64,000 bases of DNA from Deferribacteraceae bacterium V6Fe1 (GCA_022813675.1 CP063375.1:2266501-2330500); one strand, 5' to 3'. Positions 51,493 through 59,890 are shown, counted from the first letter of the stretch. The notes: a model not told the origin generated them from the sequence alone. A program made the numbers and translations.

Positions 51493-52401
51493 ATGAAAGT
51501 ATTATTAGTTGCAGAATATAGAGAAAAAGCTCTTTTGGAAACAATATATGAATTAAATGGATTTGCAAATAGCCTGAATGCTGAAAAAGTTTTCTTTGCA
51601 GTGGGCTATGAAAGTAACCTTCCTAAAGTAGCAGGCAAACTTTACCTTGCCGATGCTGAAAAATATGGAGAGTATAACCCTGGTGTACACAAGGAGCTTA
51701 TAAAGCAAGTTGTTGAAAAAGAAAATCCTGATTATATTGTATTTTCTCACTCTTCATACGGCTGGGATTTAGCTCCAAGAGTAGCAGCTGCATTAAAAGT
51801 AGGTCAGCTAACTGAAGTAGTAGCTATCGAAGATAATACATTTGTAGTACCAAGCTGTAATGCAAAGCTTAGAAGATTTGTAAGACATACTCCTGGTAAA
51901 GCCGTGCTTACAATTCAGGCAGGAGCATTTGCACCTGTGGTAGATTCTGCAAGCCCTGAAGTAGAAAAAATTGAAGCCTCTGCTCAGGCAAAATTAGAGT
52001 TTGTAGGATATGAAGAAGCTGAAGCTAAATCAGTAGACTTAACTAAAGCTGAAATTATTGTAACTGCCGGTAGAGGGATAGGTAAACCTGACAATGTACC
52101 TGTTATCGAAGAGTTGGCTAAGGCTCTTGGTGGGGAGCTCGGTGCAAGCCGTCCGGTAGTTGACGCAGGTTGGGTAGACCATTCAAGACAGGTAGGTACA
52201 ACAGGACAGACTGTTTCTCCAAAGCTTTATGTAGCTTGCGGTGTATCAGGAGCGATTCAGCACTTGGCAGGTATGAAAAAGTCTGACTATATAATAGCGA
52301 TTAACACAGATAAAGATGCACCAATTGCTGAAGTGGCTGATGTGCTTGTAGTTGCTGACGTTATGCAATTTGTACCGGCCTTGACTTCAAAATTAAAATA
52401 A
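51493..52401 (+). CDS. etfA: Electron transfer flavoprotein, alpha subunit
   Basis: A 302-residue EtfA with the C-terminal FAD domain: ELGASRPVVDAGWVDHSRQVGTTGQTVSPKLYVACGVSGAIQHLAGMKKSDYIIAINTDKDAPIAEVAD. The arginine and serine/threonine contacts for FAD are in the DAGW..SRQVGTTGQ segment. It has no ferredoxin domain at the N-terminus, so it is not of the extended bifurcating type. Confidence 0.94.
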   Translation: MKVLLVAEYREKALLETIYELNGFANSLNAEKVFFAVGYESNLPKVAGKLYLADAEKYGEYNPGVHKELIKQVVEKENPDYIVFSHSSYGWDLAPRVAAALKVGQLTEVVAIEDNTFVVPSCNAKLRRFVRHTPGKAVLTIQAGAFAPVVDSASPEVEKIEASAQAKLEFVGYEEAEAKSVDLTKAEIIVTAGRGIGKPDNVPVIEELAKALGGELGASRPVVDAGWVDHSRQVGTTGQTVSPKLYVACGVSGAIQHLAGMKKSDYIIAINTDKDAPIAEVADVLVVADVMQFVPALTSKLK

Positions 52402-52411
52402 GGAAAACAAG

Positions 52412-52714
52412 ATGCTTGAAAATATATTAAAGGAAGCTACAGAAAAGTATACTCCAATGGACAAGGAGTATACTTTTTACTTCGTGTTTGATGACGACAA
52501 AAAATATACTATTTTCGCCAAAAACGATGGTTTAACTGTCGAAGAAGGTAAAAAAGTTGAAGATGCCAATTGCGTATGCAAGATGACATCTGAGCTTTTT
52601 GAAAAAGTGTGGTATGAAAATTATAAGCCGGGGATGAAAGAAATTTTCTCCGGCACATTAAAGACAAACAACCCTGAGCTTTTACAAAAATTCTTAAAAG
52701 CTTGTGGCAAATAG
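52412..52714 (+). CDS. SCP2 sterol-carrier-domain-like small protein
   Basis: A 100-residue protein with the SCP2-like pattern: YTFYFVFDDDKKYTIFAKNDGLTVEEGKKVEDANCVCKMTSELFEKVWYENYKPGMKEIFSGTLKTNNPELLQKFL. Bacterial single-domain SCP2 proteins bind fatty acyl groups or other lipids. In this beta-oxidation operon a role in presenting acyl-CoA or fatty acid is plausible. Gaps to its neighbours are about 10 bases. Confidence 0.72.
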   Translation: MLENILKEATEKYTPMDKEYTFYFVFDDDKKYTIFAKNDGLTVEEGKKVEDANCVCKMTSELFEKVWYENYKPGMKEIFSGTLKTNNPELLQKFLKACGK

Positions 52715-52722
52715 GAGAAATT

Positions 52723-53694
52723 ATGTTTAAAACAGTTTTAACAGAAAGACTAAATATACAATACCCCATCATACAGGGCGGTATGATGTGGATTTCAAGA
52801 GCTGAGCTTGTGTCAAGCGTATCTAATGCCGGCGGGCTTGGAATTATCACCGCTCTTTCTTTTGATACCCCTGAAAAATTGGCTGGAGAAATCGATAAAA
52901 CAAAAAAATTAACTGACAAGCCTTTTGGCGTTAATTTAACTTTTTTACCAACATTAAGGCCGATTAATTATGACGCTTACATTGATGTAATAATTGAAAA
53001 AGGGATAAAAATAATTGAAACTGCCGGAAGAAATCCGGAAAATTACATGCAAAAATTTAAAGACAACGGTATTACAGTTATTCACAAATGTACATCGGTA
53101 AGACATGCACTTAAGGCAGAAAAAATCGGATGTGACTTTGTAAGTATTGACGGATTTGAATGTGCCGGACACCCCGGTGAAGACGATGTAACAAGCCTAA
53201 TTCTTATCCCAAGAGCAAAAGATGAGCTTAAAATACCAATAATCGCTTCAGGCGGTTTTGCTGACGGTAGAGGGCTTGTAGCAGCACTTGCACTTGGTGC
53301 TGAAGGGATTAATTTAGGCACAAGATTCGTGGGCACTGTTGAAGCTCCTGTCCATGAAAATATTAAGAAAAGACTTCTTGAAGCAAAAGAAACTGACACT
53401 ATGCTTGTAGAAAGAAGCCTTAAAAATACTGTAAGAGTATTAAGAAATGCTCACGCGGAAAAAATATTGGAAATGGAAAATAATGGAGCTACTTTACAAG
53501 AATTAGCACCACTTCTCAGTGGTTTAAGGGGGCTAAAAGCTATTCAAACAGGTGAGACAGAAGATTCACTCTTTGCCTGTGGACAAGCGGTGGGCCTTGT
53601 GTATGACATCCCTACAGTTGGCGAGCTTGTTTCAAGAATCGTCAAAGAAGCAAAAGAGATAGTTGAAAACAGATTAAAAAATATTGTTTCATAA
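52723..53694 (+). CDS. Nitronate monooxygenase-family FMN oxidoreductase
   Basis: About 323 residues, an FMN TIM barrel of the 2-nitropropane dioxygenase/NMO family: YPIIQGGMMWISRAELVSSVSNAGGLGIITA, DGFECAGHPGEDDV, IIASGGFADGRGLVAALALGAEGINLGTRFVGT. The same fold includes the enoyl-ACP reductase FabK. As an anaerobe's beta-oxidation operon member, an oxygen-dependent nitronate role looks unlikely, so the real substrate may be an acyl derivative. I start it at the ATG at 52723 behind AGGAGA. Last gene before the terminator. Confidence 0.82.
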   Translation: MFKTVLTERLNIQYPIIQGGMMWISRAELVSSVSNAGGLGIITALSFDTPEKLAGEIDKTKKLTDKPFGVNLTFLPTLRPINYDAYIDVIIEKGIKIIETAGRNPENYMQKFKDNGITVIHKCTSVRHALKAEKIGCDFVSIDGFECAGHPGEDDVTSLILIPRAKDELKIPIIASGGFADGRGLVAALALGAEGINLGTRFVGTVEAPVHENIKKRLLEAKETDTMLVERSLKNTVRVLRNAHAEKILEMENNGATLQELAPLLSGLRGLKAIQTGETEDSLFACGQAVGLVYDIPTVGELVSRIVKEAKEIVENRLKNIVS

Positions 53695-53709
53695 TATAAG
53701 ACGTTTTAC

Positions 53710-53735
53710 GGGGAGCTTATGCTCCCCTTCTTTTA
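53710..53735 (+). terminator. Terminator of the acyl-CoA/ETF operon
   Basis: Perfect 7-bp stem GGGGAGC/GCTCCCC with a TTAT loop, followed on the plus strand by a T-rich tract. The loop and right arm also encode the last codons and stop of the convergent bioC gene. Confidence 0.85.
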
Positions 53736-54466
53736 TTACCTATAAAATACCCTATCTTATATGTAACAGGAATTTTGTTATCCATAGAAAACATCTTTGT
53801 ATAGTAATCAATAAAAGAAAAAAGCCTTTTTTTCCCTATATTTTTATCCGCTCTGACCGTTGCACCTGTTGATTTATGCTGCTTTAAAAACTCCAAAACA
53901 TTATCATACCACAATATATATTCTCTTTCATAATAATAAGTTACGTCAAAATTACATTCATAACAATTTGTTAAGTAATAATCTATCGTTTTCATATCCA
54001 AAACTTTTCCAAAGCCGGTAAGTTTATTAACTTCACCCATTTCACTGAAAGTGCCCTTCAAAAACACATTAAAACCTAATTGACAACGTGTTGTCCCTAC
54101 TCTATCCACTTCCTCTAAAAGTCTTTTTATATCTTCAATCCACTGAAAAGTTGATGAAGAAACTACCGTATCAAAAATATTATTTTTAAAAGGCAGGTGT
54201 AATATGTCCCCTTGCACCTTATTAACTTCTTGATTTAGCTTTATAAAATTATAAGCCAAGTCAACACAGGTTAAAATATTACAATTAAAGTTCTGCTTTA
54301 AAAGAGTTGTGAAAATACCGCTGCCCGCCCCAAGCTCCAATATATTTACACAATTATTTTTGAAACTAACATCTAAAATATTCAAAAGCTCTTTAGCAAC
54401 CACATGTTGTATTTTAGCATATTTTTCGTAATCCAAAGCCCTTTTGTCAAAACTACAAGCCTGCAT
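53717..54466 (-). CDS. bioC: Malonyl-ACP O-methyltransferase
   Basis: About 249 residues of the SAM methyltransferase fold: ILELGAGSGIFTTLL (motif I), CVDLAYNFIKLN, VQGDILHLPFKNNIFDTVVSSSTFQWI. BioC methylates malonyl-ACP to start pimeloyl chain assembly on the fatty-acid enzymes. The N-terminal FDKRALDYEKYAKIQ is the BioC-typical opening. The start is uncertain; I use the ATG at 54464-54466, with AAGG 12 bases upstream, rather than the TTG at 54490. Last gene of the biotin operon, overlapping the esterase gene by 14 bases. Confidence 0.88.
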   Translation of the reverse strand: MQACSFDKRALDYEKYAKIQHVVAKELLNILDVSFKNNCVNILELGAGSGIFTTLLKQNFNCNILTCVDLAYNFIKLNQEVNKVQGDILHLPFKNNIFDTVVSSSTFQWIEDIKRLLEEVDRVGTTRCQLGFNVFLKGTFSEMGEVNKLTGFGKVLDMKTIDYYLTNCYECNFDVTYYYEREYILWYDNVLEFLKQHKSTGATVRADKNIGKKRLFSFIDYYTKMFSMDNKIPVTYKIGYFIGNKRRGA

Positions 54467-55043
54467 ACTTAATAATAACCTTTTCGTCAATAAAATGAGG
54501 CTGGCAAAGCTCTATAAATCTTGCATTTTCAAACAGATTTAAGACAGTATCTATCTCTTTTCTTTTGACTATTTTATCCTCGTTACCATACAGAATATTT
54601 ATTTTAACTGAATTACACCCTTTATCCACTTTTGAGTGTTTCAAAAACTCAAGCCCTGTTTCTAATTTAAAAATATCTTCAAGGTTTAATTTTATTTTAC
54701 CCCTAAATCCGCATTTTAAGTAAAAACTTTCCATTGTGCCTAAAAAGTCAGTATTTAGGCTTTTTATCATTATATCTAATGCCTTTTTACTAAAAGAATT
54801 GGTAAAATCACTAAAGGGTGCAACTAAAATTACTTTTTTCCACCTATCAATATATCTCCAGACTGCCTTAGATAAAATATGTGCTCCTGTTGACCATCCG
54901 ACAATAATATCACCGCCTGCAGAAATTGTGTCTTCGATATATTTATCACTGTGTATAAATGGGATGCAGAAATTTGTCACTTTAGGAATATGCTCAAACA
55001 TTGCCGGGTAACCGCCCCACCCTGAAATAAAGACATTCTTCAT
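54453..55043 (-). CDS. Short alpha/beta hydrolase in the biotin operon, probable pimeloyl-ACP methyl ester esterase
   Basis: A 196-residue alpha/beta hydrolase: FISGWGGYPAMFEHI at the oxyanion strand, nucleophile elbow VGWSTGAHIL (Ser51), Asp156 in LYGNEDKIV, and His183 in CQPHFIDE form a full triad. Its place between bioF and bioC, with four- and 14-base overlaps, points to cleavage of pimeloyl-ACP methyl ester, the role of BioH in E. coli and BioG, BioJ, BioK or BioV elsewhere. The GWG and WSxG motifs are closest in style to BioG, but overall similarity by eye is weak, so it may be a separate family. Confidence 0.7.
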   Translation of the reverse strand: MKNVFISGWGGYPAMFEHIPKVTNFCIPFIHSDKYIEDTISAGGDIIVGWSTGAHILSKAVWRYIDRWKKVILVAPFSDFTNSFSKKALDIMIKSLNTDFLGTMESFYLKCGFRGKIKLNLEDIFKLETGLEFLKHSKVDKGCNSVKINILYGNEDKIVKRKEIDTVLNLFENARFIELCQPHFIDEKVIIKYAGL

Positions 55044-56188
55044 AAAGTATTTACCAAAGAGTCCGCTATTTTATAAATATCAGATAAATCAAAATCAGCT
55101 CTTAAACTCACCCTAAGCCTTGGAGTTGTAACAGTCGGCCTTCTGGCAACAGCCACATAGATACCTAACTTAAGGAGTTTATTCTGAGCCTGTAATGCCT
55201 TGTTATTATCACTTACAACTATCGGAAAAATCTGACTCATAGAGTTTAAAAAATCTATCTTTTTTTCTTGAAGTAATTTTCTGAATATTTCACAATATGT
55301 TATAAGTTTACCGCCATATTGTTCGAAATTTTCTTTCAGCAACTCAATAGCTTTTAGATTGCCTCCAACTATTGACGGGGGGAGTGAAGTAGTATAAATA
55401 AATCCCCGCCCCTTATTTATCAGATATTCAACCAGCTCACTCTTTGCACAAATATATGCACCAAATCCACCTAAAGCCTTGCTGAATGTTCCCATATTGA
55501 TATCTATATCTTTTTCAACCTCATATTCATGCGCTAATCCCCTACCTTTGCCAAATAAACCAGTCCCATGGGCTTCATCAATTACTAATAAAAATCTGTA
55601 ACTTGCCTTTAAATTTACAATTTCTCTTAACCTTACTCTATCACCATCCATACTAAAAATTGTATCAGTAATCACAATTTTTTCTGGAAATGCTGAGTAT
55701 TTTTTTAACAGCTCTTCGAGATGAGATACATCGTTATGGCGATAACGCACCATTTTTGCCCCACTTAAGCGTATCCCGTCATAAATGCTTGCGTGGTTTA
55801 GTTTATCCGTAAAAATAATCGTATCGGGAGTTGCTAATGTGCTTACAATCAATAAATTTGCAATATAGCCGCTATTAACAATAAGACACGATTCATAACC
55901 TTTAAAATCAGCTAACTCTTTTTCAAGTCTATTATAAATATTATAGTTTCCTGACACTACTCTTGAGCCGCCGGAAGAATTTCCATAATCTTTTATGGCA
56001 TCTAATGCTGCTAACTTTATCTCTTCGTTTTGAGAAAATCCTAGATAATCGTTACTGGCACAGTTAAGAGCACAAATATTATTTACAATTATATTTTTGC
56101 CACACTGTCTTTGAATTTCAGGTATTTTTCTATAAAGACCTTCACTTTTAATAGTTTCAAGCTCTTTTGCTATATCAAAGTATTTCAT
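55040..56188 (-). CDS. bioF: 8-amino-7-oxononanoate synthase
   Basis: A 382-residue PLP enzyme of the alpha-oxoamine synthase family. ALNCASNDYLGFSQNEEIKLAA, GNSSGGSRVVSGNYNIYNRLEKELA, LVIDEAHGTGLFGKGRG, and the PLP lysine in MGTFSKALGGFGAYI are all present. It condenses pimeloyl-ACP with alanine. Its start codon overlaps the bioB stop by one base (TAATG) and its stop overlaps the esterase start by four, so translation is coupled on both sides. Confidence 0.94.
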   Translation of the reverse strand: MKYFDIAKELETIKSEGLYRKIPEIQRQCGKNIIVNNICALNCASNDYLGFSQNEEIKLAALDAIKDYGNSSGGSRVVSGNYNIYNRLEKELADFKGYESCLIVNSGYIANLLIVSTLATPDTIIFTDKLNHASIYDGIRLSGAKMVRYRHNDVSHLEELLKKYSAFPEKIVITDTIFSMDGDRVRLREIVNLKASYRFLLVIDEAHGTGLFGKGRGLAHEYEVEKDIDINMGTFSKALGGFGAYICAKSELVEYLINKGRGFIYTTSLPPSIVGGNLKAIELLKENFEQYGGKLITYCEIFRKLLQEKKIDFLNSMSQIFPIVVSDNNKALQAQNKLLKLGIYVAVARRPTVTTPRLRVSLRADFDLSDIYKIADSLVNTL

Positions 56189-57147
56189 TAAAATACCTTG
56201 TAACCATTCTTTTTTATCATCTCCAAATCTTCATCATACCGCCTCCCCTTCATAGTAAGGTAATCACCCGTCATGATTCCACTTGCACCGGCGTCAAATA
56301 CTTTTTCATGATGATAAGACAAATTTTCAACCCTGCCACCACAGATAATCACCTCTTTATCCGGAAAATAAAACCTGAAAAAAGCTATTATTTTTAAACA
56401 TTTTTCAGGAGTAAGCAGTTTGTAGTCCTGCATCGGCGTACCTTTTATTGGATTTAAAAAGTTAATAGGGATAGCATCTACATCAAGCTCTTTTAAAACT
56501 TCTGCTAACTCTAAAATATCACTATCAGACTCCCCCATACCAAAAATGCCACCGCAACAAACACTAAAGCCCATCTCTTTAGCCTTTTTAACTGTATTTA
56601 TCCTTTCTTCATAAGTGTGTGTTGTGCATATATTGTTATAAAAACTTCTCGAAGTCTCAAGGTTATGATGATATCGGGAAATACCCGACTCTTTCAACAT
56701 TTTAAGTTCATCTTCACTCAATATCCCAAGAGATGCACAAAAATTTTTATTTGTATCTGTATCTTCAATAGTTTTAGTCAACTTTTTGACCTCTTGTTTA
56801 AGCAATTTTTTCCCTGAAGATACGAAAGATAATCGGTGAATTTCATTATCTATGTTATTGTAAATAAACTTATATATTATTTCATCCTCAACAAATGGAT
56901 ACTTAACTATATCCGAATTGTAATGTATCGATTGACCACAATATTTACAGTCTTCCGAGCATGCACCCGATTTTGTATTTAATATGCTACACAAGTGAAC
57001 AGTATCTTTAAAAAAATGTTTCCTTATTTTTGATGCTCCTTTTATAACAGCCTCATAATCTTCCGCATTAAGAATTGATAAAAGCTCATTATCTGCAAGC
57101 AGTTCTCCGTTTAAAACCTTTTCTGACAATTTTTCAAATCTGTTCAT
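56188..57147 (-). CDS. bioB: Biotin synthase
   Basis: About 319 residues, a radical-SAM enzyme inserting sulfur into dethiobiotin. The CxxxCxxC cluster motif is CSEDCKYCGQS (Cys63, Cys67, Cys70). HHNLETSRSFYNNICTTHTYEERINTV carries the further Cys, CCGGIFGMGES contributes cluster or SAM contacts, and the C-terminal VIICGGRVENLSYHHEKVFDAGASGIMTGDYLT is family-typical. The ATG at 57145-57147 is preceded by GGAGA. It overlaps bioD by 14 bases. Confidence 0.95.
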   Translation of the reverse strand: MNRFEKLSEKVLNGELLADNELLSILNAEDYEAVIKGASKIRKHFFKDTVHLCSILNTKSGACSEDCKYCGQSIHYNSDIVKYPFVEDEIIYKFIYNNIDNEIHRLSFVSSGKKLLKQEVKKLTKTIEDTDTNKNFCASLGILSEDELKMLKESGISRYHHNLETSRSFYNNICTTHTYEERINTVKKAKEMGFSVCCGGIFGMGESDSDILELAEVLKELDVDAIPINFLNPIKGTPMQDYKLLTPEKCLKIIAFFRFYFPDKEVIICGGRVENLSYHHEKVFDAGASGIMTGDYLTMKGRRYDEDLEMIKKNGYKVF

Positions 57148-57769
57148 CAAATATTCTCCTTATTTCCTCATCACTTGGAAACTTTTTCATCACCGGAACA
57201 CGCAAAACAGGTAACTGTGTCATTTCGCAAATAGTAGCATAGTTGTAGCTTTCAGGGTTATATCTATTTAGAACGATAAAAGATACCTTACAGTTATATG
57301 CAACAAGGGAATTTAAAGTAAGTAAAGTATGATTTATCGTACCTAGAGTATCCTCTGCCACAACTATTGTCGGTAATGAAATTCTTTTTATAATATCTAT
57401 CATGTAAAGTTTTTTTCCAATTGGAACAAATACACCACCTGCTCCTTCTACTACTATTTTTTTATCCAAAGAATCGGGAAGAGTAATCCTGTTTAGGTCA
57501 ATATTAACATTTGCTTTCTCAGCTGCATAGTGAGGTGATACCGGCTCTTTAAAATGATATTTCTCTTCAATAAAATGGCTTTCATCTAAACATGTATTCT
57601 CCTTCACAATGTCCCTATCCTTTTCGCCGGTTTGAATAGGCTTGAAATATACGCCCTTTGTATATTTCAGTAAAATAGATGAAAAAAATGTTTTACCTAT
57701 ATCTGTATTTGTTCCAGTGACAAAGAAACCTTTTGAATCCTCAATTACTTCTTTGAAAATTCTTCCCAT
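57134..57769 (-). CDS. bioD: Dethiobiotin synthetase
   Basis: About 211 residues. The P-loop FVTGTNTDIGKTFFSSILL, YFKPIQTGEKDRDI and IVVEGAGGVFVPI are the BioD motifs for ATP, DAPA carbamate and Mg2+. The start is uncertain: the ATG at 57767-57769 lies inside the bioA 3' end with only a weak GAG upstream, and a GTG at 57793 is the alternative. Both overlap bioA, as expected of this compressed operon. Confidence 0.93.
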   Translation of the reverse strand: MGRIFKEVIEDSKGFFVTGTNTDIGKTFFSSILLKYTKGVYFKPIQTGEKDRDIVKENTCLDESHFIEEKYHFKEPVSPHYAAEKANVNIDLNRITLPDSLDKKIVVEGAGGVFVPIGKKLYMIDIIKRISLPTIVVAEDTLGTINHTLLTLNSLVAYNCKVSFIVLNRYNPESYNYATICEMTQLPVLRVPVMKKFPSDEEIRRIFDEQI

Positions 57770-59037
57770 ATTGACTCTAATGCCGCCTTGCACAATTTTT
57801 TAAGAGAATCCTCACAAATAATGTATGGTGGCATAATATACACAAGATTTTTAAATGGCCTAACCCATACTCCTCGTTGCACAAATTTGGGGGTAATTGT
57901 CCTTAAATTAATGTACTCTTTTAATTCAATAACCCCTATACTACCTAACACCCTTACATCTTTAACAAAATCAAATTCTTTAGCTTCAAAGAAATATTTT
58001 TTCATCGTATTCTGCAAAAATGACATTACTTTTTGAGTATCATAGCTTTTAAGCAAAGTAACGCTTGCATTGGCACATTCACATGCAAGTGGATTAGCCA
58101 TAAATGTGGGACCATGCATAAAGGCTCCGGGGCCACTTTCTGAACAAACAACATCAATAACTTTTTGAGTAGTGCCGACAGCTGCAAAGCTCATATACCC
58201 GCCTGTAATTGCCTTGCCAAGACAGATAATATCCGGAATAATGTTAGAATGCTCGAATGCAAACATTTTCCCTGTCCTACCAAAACCGGTTGCTACCTCA
58301 TCAAATATCAGCAAAATAGAATATCTATCACATAACTCTCTAAGTTTATTAAGAAATTCTGGATGGTATAACCACATGCCACCTGCACCCTGAACAATAG
58401 GCTCAATTATTACAGCAGCAATCTCATCACTGTGCTTCTCCAAAATTTCTTCTACTTGCAAGTGATCATTTTCATAAATATCATCAAATTTTGACTTAGG
58501 CCTTGGAGCAAAAATGTTCTTATGCAATACATTAGCAAACTCTTTGTGCATACTATTTATCGGGTCGCACAAAGACATTGCCATAAAAGTATCCCCATGA
58601 TATGCACCGCAAAATGATAAAATCTTACTTTTATGTTTATTTCCTTGAGCCATATGATACTGAAAAGCCATTTTAACAGCTACTTCCACAGAAACAGAGC
58701 CTGAATCACAAAAGAAAAACTTATCAAAATGACAACTTGATATTTTATAAAGATTTTCTGCCAGTTTTACGGCAGGCTCATGTGTTAGACCACCAAACAT
58801 AACATGAGAAATCTTATCTATCTGACTTTTCAAAGCGTCATTAATATACTTATTATTGTAGCCATGAATAACACTCCACCATGATGACATTCCGTCTATA
58901 AGTATTGTCCCATCAGTAAGGTATAAAAACTCTTTATCTCCACCTTTTACAGGCAGCACGTCAATGGGATTTACCGAAGAATCATAAGGATGAAGTAAAA
59001 ATCTCCTGTCTTTTTCTATAATCTCACTAAAATTCAT
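57745..59037 (-). CDS. bioA: Adenosylmethionine-8-amino-7-oxononanoate (DAPA) aminotransferase
   Basis: A 430-residue class III PLP aminotransferase: RFLLHPYDSS, LIDGMSSWWSVIHGYNN, FCGAYHGDTFMAMSLCDP, LIFDEVATGFGRTGKMFAFEH, and the PLP lysine in CLGKAITGGYMSF. The W-rich SSWW and the dedicated HGDT stretch separate it from other class III enzymes. First gene of bioADBF-esterase-C. No ribosome binding site precedes the ATG, and a TATAAT ends 11 bases upstream, implying a near-leaderless mRNA. The BirA-type operator lies directly upstream. Confidence 0.94.
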   Translation of the reverse strand: MNFSEIIEKDRRFLLHPYDSSVNPIDVLPVKGGDKEFLYLTDGTILIDGMSSWWSVIHGYNNKYINDALKSQIDKISHVMFGGLTHEPAVKLAENLYKISSCHFDKFFFCDSGSVSVEVAVKMAFQYHMAQGNKHKSKILSFCGAYHGDTFMAMSLCDPINSMHKEFANVLHKNIFAPRPKSKFDDIYENDHLQVEEILEKHSDEIAAVIIEPIVQGAGGMWLYHPEFLNKLRELCDRYSILLIFDEVATGFGRTGKMFAFEHSNIIPDIICLGKAITGGYMSFAAVGTTQKVIDVVCSESGPGAFMHGPTFMANPLACECANASVTLLKSYDTQKVMSFLQNTMKKYFFEAKEFDFVKDVRVLGSIGVIELKEYINLRTITPKFVQRGVWVRPFKNLVYIMPPYIICEDSLKKLCKAALESIWEEFSKK

Positions 59038-59048
59038 GGAGATTAAAT

Positions 59049-59077
59049 ATTATAAACTACCACATTTGTCAACCTGA
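59049..59077 (-). promoter_or_regulatory. Candidate promoter of the biotin operon
   Basis: Minus strand TATAAT at 59049-59054, 11 bases before the bioA ATG. With a 17-base spacer the -35 (59072-59077, TCAGGT) is weak and falls inside the BirA-type operator, so bound BirA would occlude it. Confidence 0.5.
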
Positions 59078-59096
59078 TATAAAAAATGGTTAACAA
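59066..59096. promoter_or_regulatory. BirA-type operator between bioA and birA
   Basis: TTGTCAACC (59066-59074) and GGTTAACAA (59088-59096) form an inverted repeat with 9-bp arms and one mismatch, separated by 13 bases. The known BirA signal is TTGTAAACC and its inverse with a 14-16-base gap. It lies between the divergent bioA and birA starts. Sequence match and location make regulation by the adjacent BirA very likely. Confidence 0.78.
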
Positions 59097-59104
59097 ATAT
59101 TGTT

Positions 59105-59132
59105 TTGAAAAATAATATTTTATCTGTATAAT
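59105..59132 (+). promoter_or_regulatory. Promoter of birA (leaderless)
   Basis: TTGAAA (59105-59110), 16-base spacer, perfect TATAAT (59127-59132). The birA ATG begins only six bases after the -10, so the transcript should start at or next to the A of ATG. Confidence 0.6.
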
Positions 59133-59137
59133 TAGTT

Positions 59138-59890
59138 ATGTTTAACAAAAATGAGTTAGAAGTAATAAAACTGTTATCCTTAAATGATTGGGTTTCAGGT
59201 GAAAAAATTGCTGAAGAATTAAATATTAGCCGTACTGCAGTATGGAAGTGTATAAAAAAATTATCTAACTTTGGATATGAAATAATCTCTGTTCGAAAAA
59301 AGGGGTATCAACTATTAACTCAAAGTAAGCTGCACCCTGTAGTATGCATGTTGGAAAATATTTCGACATGTTTTGGCAAGATACAATACTTCAAAGAAAT
59401 AGACTCTACACAAAAAGAAACTCTTCGAAAAATATATGAATCTAAACATAATATTTTGATTTTAACAGACAGACAAACAGAGGGCAGAGGAAAGGAAAAT
59501 TCAAAATGGCCTTCACCTGAAGGTGGACTCTATTTTTCTATTGGGTTATTGCCGCAATATATGAAACAAAAAGATTTAAATACAATTATAGATATTGCAA
59601 AGCAAGGTATTAAAAGTAGTTTAGCAAAGTATGGCATAGAAACAGAAATTTTGGACAATAGTTTTCTCATTAATGGGAAAAAAATCGGGGGTTTGCTTGA
59701 AGAGCATTTTTGTGAAGGGGAGAAGCTAATATTTATAGTTATCGGAATAGGCTTATACATTTCAGCCGAAGCCGGCAACGTTACTACCATTTCTGAAGTT
59801 ACAGGTAAAACAATCGACAGATGGGAGCTCTTAGCAAATTTTCTCGAGCTATTTTGTAAAAAAGTCAAGCATTCAAAAGGGTTGCTCTAG
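59138..59890 (+). CDS. birA: Biotin-protein ligase / biotin operon repressor, lacking the C-terminal domain
   Basis: A 250-residue BirA. Residues 1-60 are a winged helix (WVSGEKIAEELNISRTAVWKCIKKLSNFGYEI, then RKKGYQLL). Residues about 65-245 are the ligase core, with IDSTQKE, DRQTEGRGKENSKWPSPEGG and KKIGGLLEEHF. The biotinoyl-AMP loop, GRGRRGR in E. coli, reads GRGKENS here, so the position of E. coli Arg118 is Lys119. The SH3-like C-terminal domain (about 50 residues in E. coli) is absent: the frame stops soon after DRWELLANFLELF and no remnant follows. The helix-turn-helix and adjacent operator indicate a dual ligase-repressor. Its end overlaps corA by 26 bases, tail to tail. Confidence 0.9.
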   Translation: MFNKNELEVIKLLSLNDWVSGEKIAEELNISRTAVWKCIKKLSNFGYEIISVRKKGYQLLTQSKLHPVVCMLENISTCFGKIQYFKEIDSTQKETLRKIYESKHNILILTDRQTEGRGKENSKWPSPEGGLYFSIGLLPQYMKQKDLNTIIDIAKQGIKSSLAKYGIETEILDNSFLINGKKIGGLLEEHFCEGEKLIFIVIGIGLYISAEAGNVTTISEVTGKTIDRWELLANFLELFCKKVKHSKGLL

